From assembly GCA_028456385.1 (NCBI GenBank), contig JALNQF010000103.1:1-64000 (forward strand): a DNA stretch of 64,000 bases, read 5' to 3'. The translations under genes were made by a program, and so were the position numbers. The notes below the pieces were generated by a model that did no database searches, was not told the origin of the DNA, and saw only the letters and a list, made by a program, of their open reading frames with translations. This DNA comes from Ophiosphaerella korrae (lineage: Eukaryota > Ascomycota > Dothideomycetes > Pleosporales > Phaeosphaeriaceae). Positions 1 to 11,210 of this stretch are shown here, piece by piece; positions within the stretch are counted from its first letter, which is position 1, and the number at the start of each line of letters is the position of its first letter.

Positions 1-84
1 TTTATCTACTATTTACTCTTTTTAGTTAATTATTAAAACTACCTTATTAAGTTATCTTACGTAAAGTCTACCTTATACTATAAA

Positions 85-950
85 AGTTAGCTAACCTATA
101 AAATTATTATACTTCTTTTAGGTTTTTTAGTGTTAGCTATTTGTTAATTAATTTAATCTTTTCTAGGTTAATTTTAATTTTTCCTAGTTTAATAATAAAT
201 CTAAGGAAATCTATTTTCTTTATATAGAACTTGTATTTTCTTATTTTAAGAAATAATTTATTTTCTACTAGTTTCTCTAGTACTTTATGTATGTATTGTA
301 CGTGTTCTTCTTCTATTTCTAAGAATATAAGGATGTTGTCTAGGTATATAAATATAAATATATCTAAGTACTCTCTTAGTACTATATTAATTCTTTCTTA
401 GAATGCTACTAGTGCGTTTATTAAGCTAAATAGTATAACTAAGTATTTATATAGTTTATACTATATTCTAAATACTATCTTCTATTTATTACCTTTCTTA
501 ATTCTAATCTAATAGTAGGCGTTCTAGATATCTAATTTTATAAAGACTTTTACTCTTTATAGTTTATCTTATATTCTATCTATTTATAGTAATAGGTATT
601 AGTTTTTATTTATAATTACGTTAGTTTTCTTAAAATCTATATAGGGTCTTTTATTACTTATTTCTTTCTTATCTATAAATATAAGTCTATACGCTACTAA
701 AGATTTAGATTCTCTTATTTATCTCTTTTTTATTGCGCTTTAGATAAATATTTATTTAATTTTAGATTCTTCTTCTGTTTTTTAGTAGACTATACTCTAT
801 CCTACGTCTTTACCTTTTTCTAGTTCTATTGCTAAGTCCTATAGTTAATATTCTAGAAGGTAATCTTCTAGCTCTATAAGCTATTTTTCCTATTTCTTGT
901 ATTCTTTAGGGAATTCTCCTTTATAAGTGCTTATATTAGCTTTTAATATA
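85..950 (-). mobile_element. Gypsy chromovirus reverse-transcriptase fragment (RIP-degraded)
   Basis: The reverse complement matches, almost base for base, the protease-to-reverse-transcriptase stretch of the Gypsy elements at 7,150-8,000 and 57,480-58,320 (reverse complement). It includes the block around the YxDD active site and the start of the region before RNase H. All frames carry many stops, mostly TAA/TAG where CAA, CAG or TGG would fit. The match fades at about 85, so the first 85 bases are unassigned. It stops exactly at the terminal inverted repeat of the Fot1-like transposon at 951. No function is expected. Confidence 0.8.
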
Positions 951-1017
951 ACGTATTCTACTACTAAGCTTATTAAACTACTAAGCTTATTACTTTTTCT
1001 TAGTACTATAAATACTA
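951..1017. repeat. Left terminal inverted repeat of Fot1-like transposon
   Basis: These 67 bases are the reverse complement of 16,833-16,899 with one mismatch. The repeat starts ACGTATTC and carries two direct copies of CTACTAAGCTTATTA-like sequence. Flanking TA dinucleotides lie at 949-950 and 16,900-16,901. Confidence 0.92.
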
Positions 1018-1426
1018 TATCTTTAGAGGTTAACAATAAACTTTACTTAGTACCCCTTACTACTATAACACTATTATCTAATTTAGAAGTCTCTTCTTTA
1101 TCTTCCTAGTATATTTGCGCGTTATACCTAGTCTTCCTATAGTTCCTATAGCGTTATTGTCTTAGCTAAGCTCTTTCCTAATTACCCTTACTACAAGGCT
1201 TCTTACCCTTCTACGTAGCTATTAACGCCTCTCTAGCTACCTATATTAATGTCTCTCTATACTCTATAGTCTTACTATACTAAATTTACTTTTGTTTACG
1301 TAACTTTTACTTAGTTATTACTTCTAATTACTCTTTAAGCTCCTTTATACAGGCTTCTTAAAGAACGCTTTTATATAGTATTAATTTAGCGCCCTTAATA
1401 AGCTAGTAAAGGAAGCCTTATATAGT

Positions 1427-1431
1427 AGTAG
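1427..1431. repeat. Target-site duplication AGTAG, left copy
   Basis: AGTAG directly precedes the LTR at 1,432 and recurs directly after the LTR ending at 15,526 (15,527-15,531). This pairs the two LTRs as one insertion. Confidence 0.9.
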
Positions 1432-1858
1432 TATTATAAGTATAATAGAAAGAATCGAGATAGAACTAATCGATCCTAACTTAGGTGCTGACGAGGTATA
1501 AGATAAGTAAGGTAACAACCTAGATTAGGAAACTATACATAACTAGGACACCTAGGGTAATCTATAATCTATCGACTCTTAGCACTAATAGATTATAGAT
1601 TAGAGTAATCTACAATCTATTAGTCTTAGTAACTATAGATTATAGATTATATTAAGTATATAGATAGTAGAATACGTATTATTAGGATAGTATTAGTAAT
1701 TTAATCTCTTAACTATAGAACGCTAATACAAGATAGTTACAAAACATCTTCTATTGTTTATAGTTATTATAGATCCTAATATAGACTTTTACTATTACTT
1801 CGTAATCTACTAACTCTATAGATAGGCACCTATAGTTAATAATAGGAGGCTAGTAACA
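1432..1858 (+). repeat. 5' LTR of Gypsy element A
   Basis: This LTR is 427 bases and aligns end to end with 15,100-15,526. It starts TATTATAAG (TGTTATAGG in the partner) and ends TAGTAACA. It contains several inverted copies of the motif AATCTATAATCTATTA. Differences from its partner are almost all transitions. Confidence 0.92.
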
Positions 1859-1979
1859 CTTTACTTATTTAGTTATTACAAGAAGTAAAGCGTAAGCAAC
1901 GCACAGTCTAGCTAACACGATAGCAGAAAGTTTAACTAAAACAAGTAAAGCCCCTAGGAGTAGTTATAAGTCTAATAGT

Positions 1980-3100
1980 ACCGCATAGGAAATAATTAAA
2001 GACTAAATTAATAATCTAATTTTAGATAAAGAAGACATAAAGATAGTAATTAACGCTCTAGAAACGTAGAACAAAGAACTATAGGATTATGTAAAATAGA
2101 ATAAAGTATAGATTAAGGCTATTATTAAAGGTTAGAACTAAATAGAATTGATTACACAACGCCTAGCAATAAGTACTATAAAGAAACTACTAAAAATACC
2201 TGTCTTTAAGAAGTTTAATAGAATAAAAGAGAAACTAAGACCTTTTATAGCTTTAGTACAACTCTAAATAGATGTACAAGTACTATACTTTAACATAGAA
2301 GAGAAGAAGGTGATATATATTAGATTACACCTTAAAGAAGACGCAATAAGATAGTACGAACCTTACTAGATAGACTATACAATATATTCTCTAATAACTT
2401 AGAAAGACAAAATAAGAGCTATTTTTAGAAGTTATAAATACTTTACTAAACGAATAAGAGTAGTATTTAGGGACATAGACGTTACTTAACAAGCTAAAGA
2501 GTAGTTAGAAAAGCTTATACAAAACTAGAGTGTTCCTAAGTACGTATTATAATTTAAGTAACTATCCTAAAATATAGAATAGAACAAGTTAGCCTTGATA
2601 TTACAATTTAAACAAGGACTAAACTTAAAAATACAATACAAAATAATCTATATAGAAAAACTAAGGATACTAGAAGCCCTAAAGCAATAAGTAATCTAAA
2701 TCGATAATAATCTTTAAGAATAGAAAAAGAACAAGTATAGTACCTAAACTAGAAACTAAGATACTAGAGACCCTATAATCCTTAATACTAATAAGGATAA
2801 GAAAAAGAAAAAGAATAAAGACTTTACGTGCTTTAACTATAGTAAGAAAGGTTACTATACAAAAGACTACTGTTTATAAAAGAAAAAGGATATAGTATAT
2901 TATAAATATAAGAAACTAGGATACTTTGTAAAAGACTATAAAAGTAAAGACCTTAAGAAAGAAAACTAGTTAAAAACAACTAAAAAGAAGAAAGAAGTAC
3001 TACAAGTATAGGCTAAACCTTAAGAAAAGGTAGCTAAGAGTAAAGAAATACAATACGTAATACTCTATTAGACCTTTTGTTATAAAGACAACTACTATAT
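1980..3100 (+). pseudogene. gag of Gypsy element A, degraded
   Basis: With stops read as Gln or Trp, one frame gives a typical retrotransposon Gag: a coiled N-terminal part, a central capsid-like region with FKKFN and WEPY-like stretches, and two successive zinc-knuckle relics at about 2,825-2,965 (pattern C-x2-C-x4-H-x4-C, several Cys now Tyr). It is nearly identical in layout to the gag of the nested element at 4,690-5,760. Most lesions are TAA/TAG where CAA/CAG is expected, as RIP produces. It cannot encode a protein. Confidence 0.75.
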
Positions 3101-4113
3101 ATATCTTTCTAGTAAATAGGGAGTAGGATATTTCTTATAATAGAGAAATAGAGTAGTAGTAACAAAAGAAAGAATAAAAGCTTAGCTAGAAGAGATAGCT
3201 TAAGTAATAGACCTACTAATAGAAGACTTAGAAAGGGAAGAAACCTAGATTCTATTAATCTAGGCTAAAAGATTAGTACTAGATAAAGAGACTACTATAG
3301 CTTCCTCTAAAGGACTGCGAGAAAGCAAGAAATAGGTTAGTATAAGAGGTATAGAGTATACCTAGCTAATAATATATAGCTATAATAGCTATATAATATT
3401 AGATATAAAGGAACGAAACAAAAAATAGAGGTTCGTTTAAATATACTTAATAGTTATAAGTATAGAGGAAGCGTATAAAGACTAGAAAGAACGCAATCCT
3501 AAAGAAATAAAGTTTATACTATTTTAAGAATAGATAAAGTAATATATAGTTATAGTAAGAAGAATACTTATAGAGAAAGAGTAGTAATACCTTATAAGAA
3601 AAATACGATAGATTAACAAAGCCTATACACTAAGAGTACTAGTATTGTACTATATCCTAATAATAGATATACCTAGAAGAGATAAGTACTAGGAAGGAGA
3701 TAATAAAATAATAGACCTAAGGCACCTAGTACACTTTAAAGCATTATAGTTAGTATACTTAGATAAGAATTGTATTATATATAGGAACCCTAAAGCAAAT
3801 AATAGTATATAGCCTATAAGAAGAAAAGGCTATAACTATACAAGAGTAATTCTAGTAGAAGACATCTAAGGATAAGAAATAATCCTAGAAGATAGATACG
3901 TAGTAGTAAGACCTAGCCTAAAACTATCTAAGAAATATATCTAAGAAGGACTATAGTACAAATATATATACAATAAATATCTAAAGTATAAAGAATATAA
4001 GCTTAAAATAGGCCTATAGCCCTAAAAAGACAGATAATTTATAAAAACGCCTAAATAAGAAAAGTTAGAAGGTATAAGAGGCCTATATATTACAAAAACA
4101 AGTATATACTAAG

Positions 4114-4561
4114 TGTTATAGGCGTAATAATAGAAAACGAGATAGAACTAATTAGTCCTAACCTAAGCGCTGACGAAGCATAGGACGAGCGGGGTAACGA
4201 CCTCGATTAGGAAGCTACCTACAATTAGGACACGTAGGTAATCCCTCGATCTGTTAAGTGCACGGATAGAAAACAATTATAGATTAACAGATTAGTGATC
4301 TGTAATCTATATCTGCTAAGACTAGAACACGAGCAATAGATTATAGATTAGTACTAGTATATAGTTAGTAGCAATGCGCATTATTAGGATAGTATTAGCA
4401 ATTCAATCCTTTAACTATAGAACGCTAATACAAGATAGTTGCAAAACATCTTCTATTGTTTATAGTTATTATAGATCCTAACACGAACTTTTATTATTAT
4501 CTCTTAATCTACTAACTTCTAATTAGGTATTAGGTAGTCGACCCTAGTAATACCTACAACA
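4114..4561 (+). repeat. 5' LTR of Gypsy element B
   Basis: 448 bases, matching 10,763-11,210 end to end. It starts TGTTATAGGCG and ends CTACAACA. The sequence after it (CCTTGCTAATTTAG) is the start of the internal region and is the place where a primer-binding site is expected. Confidence 0.92.
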
Positions 4562-4689
4562 CCTTGCTAATTTAGTTATTACGAGAAGCGAAGCGTAAGT
4601 AACGTACAGTCTAGCTAACACGATAGTAGAAAGTTTAACTAAAACAAGCAAAGCCCCTAAGAGCAGTTATAAGTCTAATAGTACTATAT

Positions 4690-5760
4690 AGGAAACAATT
4701 AAAGACTAAATTAATAATCTAATTTTAGACAAGGAAGATATAAAGATAGTAATTAACGCTCTAGAAACGCAGAACAAAGAACTATAGGATTACGCGAAAT
4801 AGAATAAAGTATAGATTAAGGCTATAATTAAAGGATAGAACTAAATAGAACTAATTATACAACGCCTAGTAATAAGTGCAACAAAGAAACTGCCTAAGAT
4901 ACCTATCTTTAAAAAGTTTAATAGAATAAAGGAGAAACTAAGACTCTTTATTACCTTAGTATAACTCTAGATAGATATACAAGTACTATACTTTAACACG
5001 GAAGAAAAGAAGGTAATATACATTAGGTTGCACCTTAAAGAAGACGCAATAAGATAGTACGAGCCTTACTAGATAGATTACACGATACACTCTCTAATAA
5101 CCTAGAAAGACAAAACTAGAGCTATCTTTAGAAGTTACAAATACTTTACTAAACGAATAAGAGTAGCATTTAGGAACACGGACGTTACCTAATAAGCTAA
5201 AGAATAGCTAGAAAAGCTTACATAGAATTAGAGTATTCTAAAGTATATATTACAATTTAAGTAACTATCCTAAAACACGGAATAGAACAAGTTAGCCTTA
5301 ATATTATAATTTAAACAAGGGCTTAACTTAAAGATCTAATACAAGATAATATATATAGAAAAACTACGAACACTAGAAGCCCTAAAGCAATAGGTAATAT
5401 AGATTAACAATAATCTTCGAGAATAGAAGAAAAACAAATATAGGAATTACGTCTAGAACTAAGACAAAGGAGACCCTATAATCCTTAATACTAACAAGGA
5501 TAAGAGAAAAAAGAAGAATAAAGACTTTACGTACTTTAACTATAGTAAAAAAGGCTACTACGCAAAAGACTACTAATTATAAAAGAAGAAGGAGATAGTA
5601 TATTATAAATATAGGAAACTAGGACACTTTATAAAAGATTGTAAAAGTAAAGATATAAAGAAAGAAACTTAGTTAAAAACAACTAAGAAAAAGAAGGAAG
5701 TACTACAAGCACAGGCTGAACCTCAAGAGAAGGTAGCTAGAAGTAAAGAAATACAATATA
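4690..5760 (+). pseudogene. gag of Gypsy element B, degraded
   Basis: Continuous Gag-like reading once TAG/TAA are read as Gln/Trp. The central capsid-like block covers about 4,900-5,300. Two zinc-knuckle relics lie at about 5,525-5,650; the second keeps a GHFIKDC-like half. Residues agree closely with the copy at 1,980-3,100 and, on the minus strand, with about 59,800-60,850. It is non-functional. Confidence 0.75.
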
Positions 5761-6799
5761 CAATACTCTATTAGACCTTTTACTATAAAGATAACTACTA
5801 TATATACTTTTCTAGCAAGTAAGGAGTAAGATACTTCTTATAATAGAGAAATAGAGTAGTAGTAGTAAAAGAAAGAACAAAAGCGTAGCTAGAAGAGATA
5901 GTACACGTAATAGACCTACTAATAGAAGACTTAGAAAGGGAAGAGCCCTTAGTACTATTAATCTAGGCTAAAGGACTAGCACTAGATAAAGAGACTACTA
6001 CAGCTACTTCTAAAGGACTGTAAGGAAGTAAGAGACAAGATAGTATAAGAGGTATAGAGTATACCTAGCTAATAATATATAGCTATAATAGTTATACAAC
6101 TATAGATATAGAAGAACGTAACAAAGAATAGAAGTTTGTTTAGAAATACTTACTAGTTATAAGTATAGAGGAAGCGTACGAAGACTAGAAAGAACGCAAT
6201 CCTAAAGAAATAAAGTTTATACTATTTTAAGAATAGATAAAGCAATATATAGTTATAGTAAGAAAAATACCTACACAAAGAGAGTAGTAGTACCTCGTAA
6301 GAAAAACGCGATAGATTAATAAAGCCTATATACTAAGAGTACTAGTAGTGTACTATATCCTAATAATAGATACACCTAGAAAAGATAAGTACTAGGAAGG
6401 AGATAACAAAATAATAAATCTAAGACATCTAGTACATTTTAAAGTATTATAGATATTATACCTAGAAAAAAATTGCGTTATATATAGAAACCCTAAAGCA
6501 AACAATAGTGTATAGCCTATAAGAAGAAAAAGCTACAACTATACAAGAGCAATTATAGTAGAAGACATCTAAGGATAAGAAATAATCCTAGAAGATAGAT
6601 ACGTAGTAGTAAGACCTAGCCTAAAACTATCTAAGAAATGCGTCTAAAGAGGACTATAGTATAAATATATATACAATAAATGTCTAAAACACAAAAAACA
6701 TAAGCTTAAAGTAGGGCTATAGCCCTAAAAAGATAGATAGTTTACAAAAGAGCTTAAATAAGAATAGTTAAAAGGTATAAGAGGCCTATATATTACGAA

Positions 6800-9700
6800 A
6801 ATAGGTATATACTAAGGAAAGAAAGTATAACTAATAATTAATAGTAGAGCTACAAGGAACTTTATATTAAAGAAGTTCGTAGAAACATAAGGAATAAAGT
6901 ACACAACGAAGAAATACCCTTAATAACTAAGTACGATTAAAGGAAAACTATTCTAAGAACCTATTAGGTTTAAGATAGTTCTCTCTACGCTTAAATTAGA
7001 AGGGATAACGATAAAAAATATAGTTATAGATATAACAACAATTAATAACAAGTAAGATATAATATTAGGTATACTATAGTTATAGATAACTAACCTACAT
7101 ATTAATTAAAGAATAGGGAAAATTAGTTATAGTAAAACTAATACGTTAAAAGCTAATATAAGCACCTATAAAGGAGAATTCCTAGAAGAATACAAAAAAT
7201 AAGAAGAATAGCTTATAAAGCTAGAAGACTACCTTCTAGAACATCGACTATAGGACTTAGCGATAGAACTAGAAGAAGGAAGAAACTTAGGATAGAGCTT
7301 AGTCTACTAAAAAACAGAAGAAGAATCTAAGATTAAAAGAACGTTTATTTAGACCGCAATAAAAAAAAGATAGATAAGAGAATCTAAATCCTTAGTAGTA
7401 TATAGACTTATATTTGTAGACAAAAAGAGAATAAATAATAAAAGGCTCTACGTAGATTTTAGAAAAACTAACGTAATTATAAATAAGAACTAATACCTAC
7501 TACTATAAATAGATAGAATACAAGATAGACTACGAAAAGTAAAGATCTTTACGAAGCTAGATATCTAAAACGCTTACTATTAGATTAGAATTAAAGAAGG
7601 CAACAAATAGAAAACAGCGTTTAGAATATAGTATAGACTATACAAATACTTAGTTATACTGTTTAGCTTAATAAATGCACTAGCAGCATTCTAAGAAAGG
7701 ATTAATATAGTACTAAGAGAGTACTTAGATATATTTATATTTGTATACTTAGACGACATCTTTATATTCTTAGAAATAGAGGAAGAACACGTATAACACG
7801 TGTATAAAGTATTAAAGAAATTAGTAGAAAATAAACTATTTCTTAAAATAAGAAAATGCGAATTCTATATAAAGGAAACAGATTTCCTAGGATTTATTAT
7901 TAAACTAGGAAAAATCAAAATCGACCTAGGAAAGATTAGATTAATTAACAAATAGCTAACACTAAAAAACTTAAAGGAAGTACAACAATTTTATAGGCTA
8001 GCTAACTTTTGTAGAAAGTTAATAGTAGGATAGTCTAAAGATATAGAACTAATAACAAGACTTATAAAAAAGGACACGCTATTTAAATAGATAAAAGAAT
8101 ACAATAAAGTATTTAATAAGATTAAAAAGAAGTTTATAGAAAACCTAGTTATTAGAATATATAACCTAGACCTACTAGTAATAGTAAAAACAGACGCATC
8201 TAATTTAGTCTACAGAATAGCACTAATACAAGAAGACCTAGAGACTAAAAAAGAACACTTAGTCGAATACTTCTCTAAGAAAATAAAGATAGTAGAACTT
8301 AACTACCTAATCTACGACAAAGAAATGCTAGTAATCTATAAAGTATTTAAATAATAGAGAGTATACTTATAAGGAGCAAAATATTAAACGAAGGTCTATA
8401 TAGATTATAAGAATCTTATAGGATTTATAATAAATAAAGAACTATTATAATACTATACGAGATAGTAGGAATATCTATTAATATTTAATATAGAAATTAT
8501 ATATACAAAAGGGAAAGACAATTAGTTTATAGACGCCCTTAGTAGAAGACTAGACTTATAAGAAGAAGTAAGCGCTACTAGTATAATCCTAGTTAAAAAC
8601 AAAGAAAGACATTTAGTCCTAAATACACCTAAAATAGCCGCAATACTTAAAAGAAAGAGTAGCGAGCTAGATAAATAGATTTAGAAAACAACACAAGAAG
8701 CATCTAAAGAAATAGAGAAACTAGAAATCTATAAAGGATTTGTACAAGTATATAGAAGAATATATATTCTAAGGAAAATCTAAAGAGAATTTGTATAATA
8801 GTTTCACGAACTACTAGTATATAGACACTAAAGGATTAACAAGACCTTAGATAGGTTACTACGAGATTACTATATTCTAAAAGCAAGATAACTAGTAATA
8901 GAAGTACTACGAGACTATATAGAGTGTTAAAGGAATAAATATAATAGACACGTACTATATAGAATGTTACAACTAGTAGAAATACTAGAATAACTATAGG
9001 GAGTTATTACGATAGACTTTATAATAAAACTACCTAAGTCTAAAGACCTAATATTAGGAGTTAAATACAATAGAATCCTAACAATAGTAAATAAACTTAT
9101 AAAGTACTTATACTTTAGACTATATAAAGAGAAAAGTAGGATAGAAGTTACTATACACTAGGTTCTAGGAACTGTAGTTAGTTAATATAGAATACTAGAT
9201 AAGATTATTATAGATAGAGATGTTAGATTTACATTAAAACTATAGGGAATGATAACAGCGTAATTAGGAATTAAATATATAATATCTACAGCATACTACC
9301 TATAGATAGATAGACAATTAGAACAAATAAACTAGATAGTAGAACAGTACTTAAGATACTACCTTAACTATAACTAGAATAATTAGGTATAGCTGTTACC
9401 TATAGTATAGTTAGTATACAATAGCGCAAAGAATATAGTAATAGGAATATTACCCTTCTTTGTAAACTATAGATTCGAGCCTAGCGCATATAGAATACTA
9501 AGAACTAAAATATCTTAGTCTCTAAGAGGAGAAAACTTTGCTAATAGACTTAAAGATATACACAATTAGTTAAGATAGGACGCAGAGTTCCTACATAATT
9601 AGATAGCTAAGTACTATAATAAGAAATATAAGAAAGGACCCTAATTTAGAAAGAGAGAAAAAGTATAGTTAGTATAAAAAAACGTTAAGAGCAAATAACC

Positions 9701-10050
9701 TAACTTAAAACTAGACTATATTAAGATAAGACTATACAAAATCGAGAAAGAGGTTATACTAGTTATATTTAAATTAAAGTTACTAAGTAAGATAAGGATA
9801 CACCTAACCTTCTATATAGCACTACTTAAAATAGTACTATAAAACGTAGAACTACTAGTGTATAAAGTAGATATATATAGAGAATAAGAAGAATAAGAAG
9901 TTAAAGAAATCCTAGTATAATAGTTTTGTAATAGTAGGAACTACTACCTAGTAAAATAGATAGGTATAGACGAAAAAGGGCAACTATAGGAAGAAACATA
10001 GGAACTAGAAAACAACCTTAACTACTCTAAGAAACTAGAAGACTTCTAAA
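6800..10050 (+). pseudogene. pol (protease-RT-RNase H-integrase-chromodomain) of Gypsy element B, degraded
   Basis: The domain order of a chromovirus can be read through the stops. There is a protease-like DxG region near 6,840, and an RT with FxxLDIxxAYYxIRI at 7,545-7,590 and the YLDDI block at about 7,745-7,765. RNase H has TDASN at about 8,190-8,205 and FIDALSR at 8,525-8,550. The integrase zinc-binding region is near 8,815-8,950, followed by the catalytic core. A C-terminal chromodomain with a YLVKWxGY-like core lies at about 9,940-9,975. There are many RIP-type stops. Confidence 0.8.
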
Positions 10051-10079
10051 GTTAAAACTCTCTAGAACGCCTAGTAGCG

Positions 10080-10760
10080 AACCAAGAGGAACGGCACTAT
10101 TAATAGTAGATAGAGAGACGCTAGACTCGCCTAATACACTAGGAACAAGAGCAGCCTCTACCGTATCCTCGAAATTAAGTTTAGATTCTAAGGGAGCAGA
10201 CTGCTCGACGGACTTCTTATCGTTTAAGGCTTTCGTCTTATAAAGACGAGATAAATAAGCCTAATTATTAGATAATTGTACCTAATTATTAAGAAAACAA
10301 AACTAATATTCTTTTAGTGTACGACGAGAGACTTTATAGAGCCTCTTACGCTCCTTTTTAGCTTCTATAATCTGTAATAATAGTTTTTCTTAAGTGCGGT
10401 TAATAGCTCTCTTTATTACAAATAAGTATAGACGCACGAATAAGTATCTTTAACTTATACTCTACTATAGACACACTAGATAGGTTGCAAGACGTATAGG
10501 CATTAGCACAAATATATGCTTTATAAGCCTTACTATATTTTAAAGAAAAGTAGACTAGTAGAGGCTTTATAGACTTGCAACGCGAACACGGAAATATTAC
10601 AATACTATAACGTAATACACGATCAGCTAACTAAATACGACAAAGGGTAGACTTAGTAGGTATAGAGATAGAGAATAAAGAACTACACATCGACGAAGAA
10701 ATAAGACTAATAACCTTAGCTCTAGAATAGGAAAACAAAGGACTACTTAGAAGAGGAGAT
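10080..10760 (-). pseudogene. Antisense Cys-rich ORF downstream of pol (element B)
   Basis: On the minus strand, opposite to gag-pol, the 3' region reads as a protein of roughly 200 residues. It has a Cys cluster near its middle (pattern around IFPCSRC, then KAYICAN and SCNLSS), followed by a Lys/Arg-rich helix-like stretch and an acidic, Ser-rich end. The same relic is present in the same place and orientation in the other Gypsy copies (14,440-15,099; 17,650-18,290; 54,790-55,430). I do not know its function. A zinc-binding or nucleocapsid-like role is a guess from the Cys spacing. Confidence 0.5.
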
Positions 10761-10762
10761 AG

Positions 10763-11210
10763 TATTACAGGCGTAACAACAGAAAACGAGATAGAACTAA
10801 TTAGTCCCGACCTAAGCGCTAACGAAGTATAAGACGAGCAGGGTAACAACCTCGATTAGGAAGCTACCTACAATTAGGACACGTAGGTAATCCCTTAATC
10901 TATTAAGTGTATAGACAGAAAACAATCACAGATTAATAGATTAGTAATCCGTAATCTATATCTGCTAAGACTAGAACACAAGTAATAGATTATAGATTAG
11001 TACTAGTATATAGTTAGTAGTAATGCGCATTATTAGGATAGTATTAGCAATTTAATCCTTTAACTACGGAACGCTAATACAAGATAGTTGCAAAATATCT
11101 TCTATTGTTTATAGTTATTATAGATCCTAATACGAACTTTTGTTATTATCTCTTAATCTACTAACCCCTAATTAGGTATTAGGTAGTCGACCCTAGTAAC
11201 ACCTACAACA
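10763..11210 (+). repeat. 3' LTR of Gypsy element B
   Basis: 448 bases paired with 4,114-4,561. The first bases are TATTACAGG (RIP-altered TGTTAC) and the last are ACCTACAACA, followed by the target duplication CTAAG. Confidence 0.92.

Larger units (their letters stand above)
951..1431 (-). mobile_element. Fot1-like DNA transposon, 3' part (zinc-knuckle tail of transposase)
   Basis: Read on the minus strand, this is the C-terminal end of a Fot1/pogo-type transposase. A lysine/glutamate-rich stretch leads to a recognisable CGNCGKTxHNAxxC-type knuckle (about 1,095-1,150) followed by an acidic tail, with stops scattered through it. It begins with a 67-base inverted repeat (951-1,017) matching 16,833-16,899, and a TA lies at 949-950, as expected for Tc1/mariner target duplication. 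The rest of the element is at 15,532-16,899. The two parts sum to about 1,849 bases, the normal size for this family. It was separated by insertion of the Gypsy element at 1,432. Confidence 0.85.
4114..11210 (+). mobile_element. Full-length Gypsy chromovirus (inner element B), nested in element A
   Basis: 448-base LTRs at 4,114-4,561 and 10,763-11,210 enclose about 6.2 kb. CTAAG flanks both ends (4,109-4,113 and 11,211-11,215), a clean 5-base target duplication. The order inside is gag (4,690-5,760), protease (about 6,820-7,150), RT (7,420-7,950), RNase H (8,140-8,560), integrase (8,830-9,600), chromodomain (about 9,885-10,030) and an antisense ORF (10,080-10,760). It is the younger of the two nested elements and keeps more CA/TG dinucleotides, but all frames are still broken by stops. 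Confidence 0.93.

Noticed and set aside
927..1109. 60-codon ORF across the left end of the Fot1-like transposon
   Set aside because: It spans a transposon boundary and the inverted repeat. The composition is that of RIP-altered AT-rich DNA.
10631..10849. 72-codon minus-strand ORF across the 3' LTR start of element B
   Set aside because: It runs from the antisense ORF relic into the LTR by chance. I describe the antisense relic itself but do not accept this ORF as a gene.
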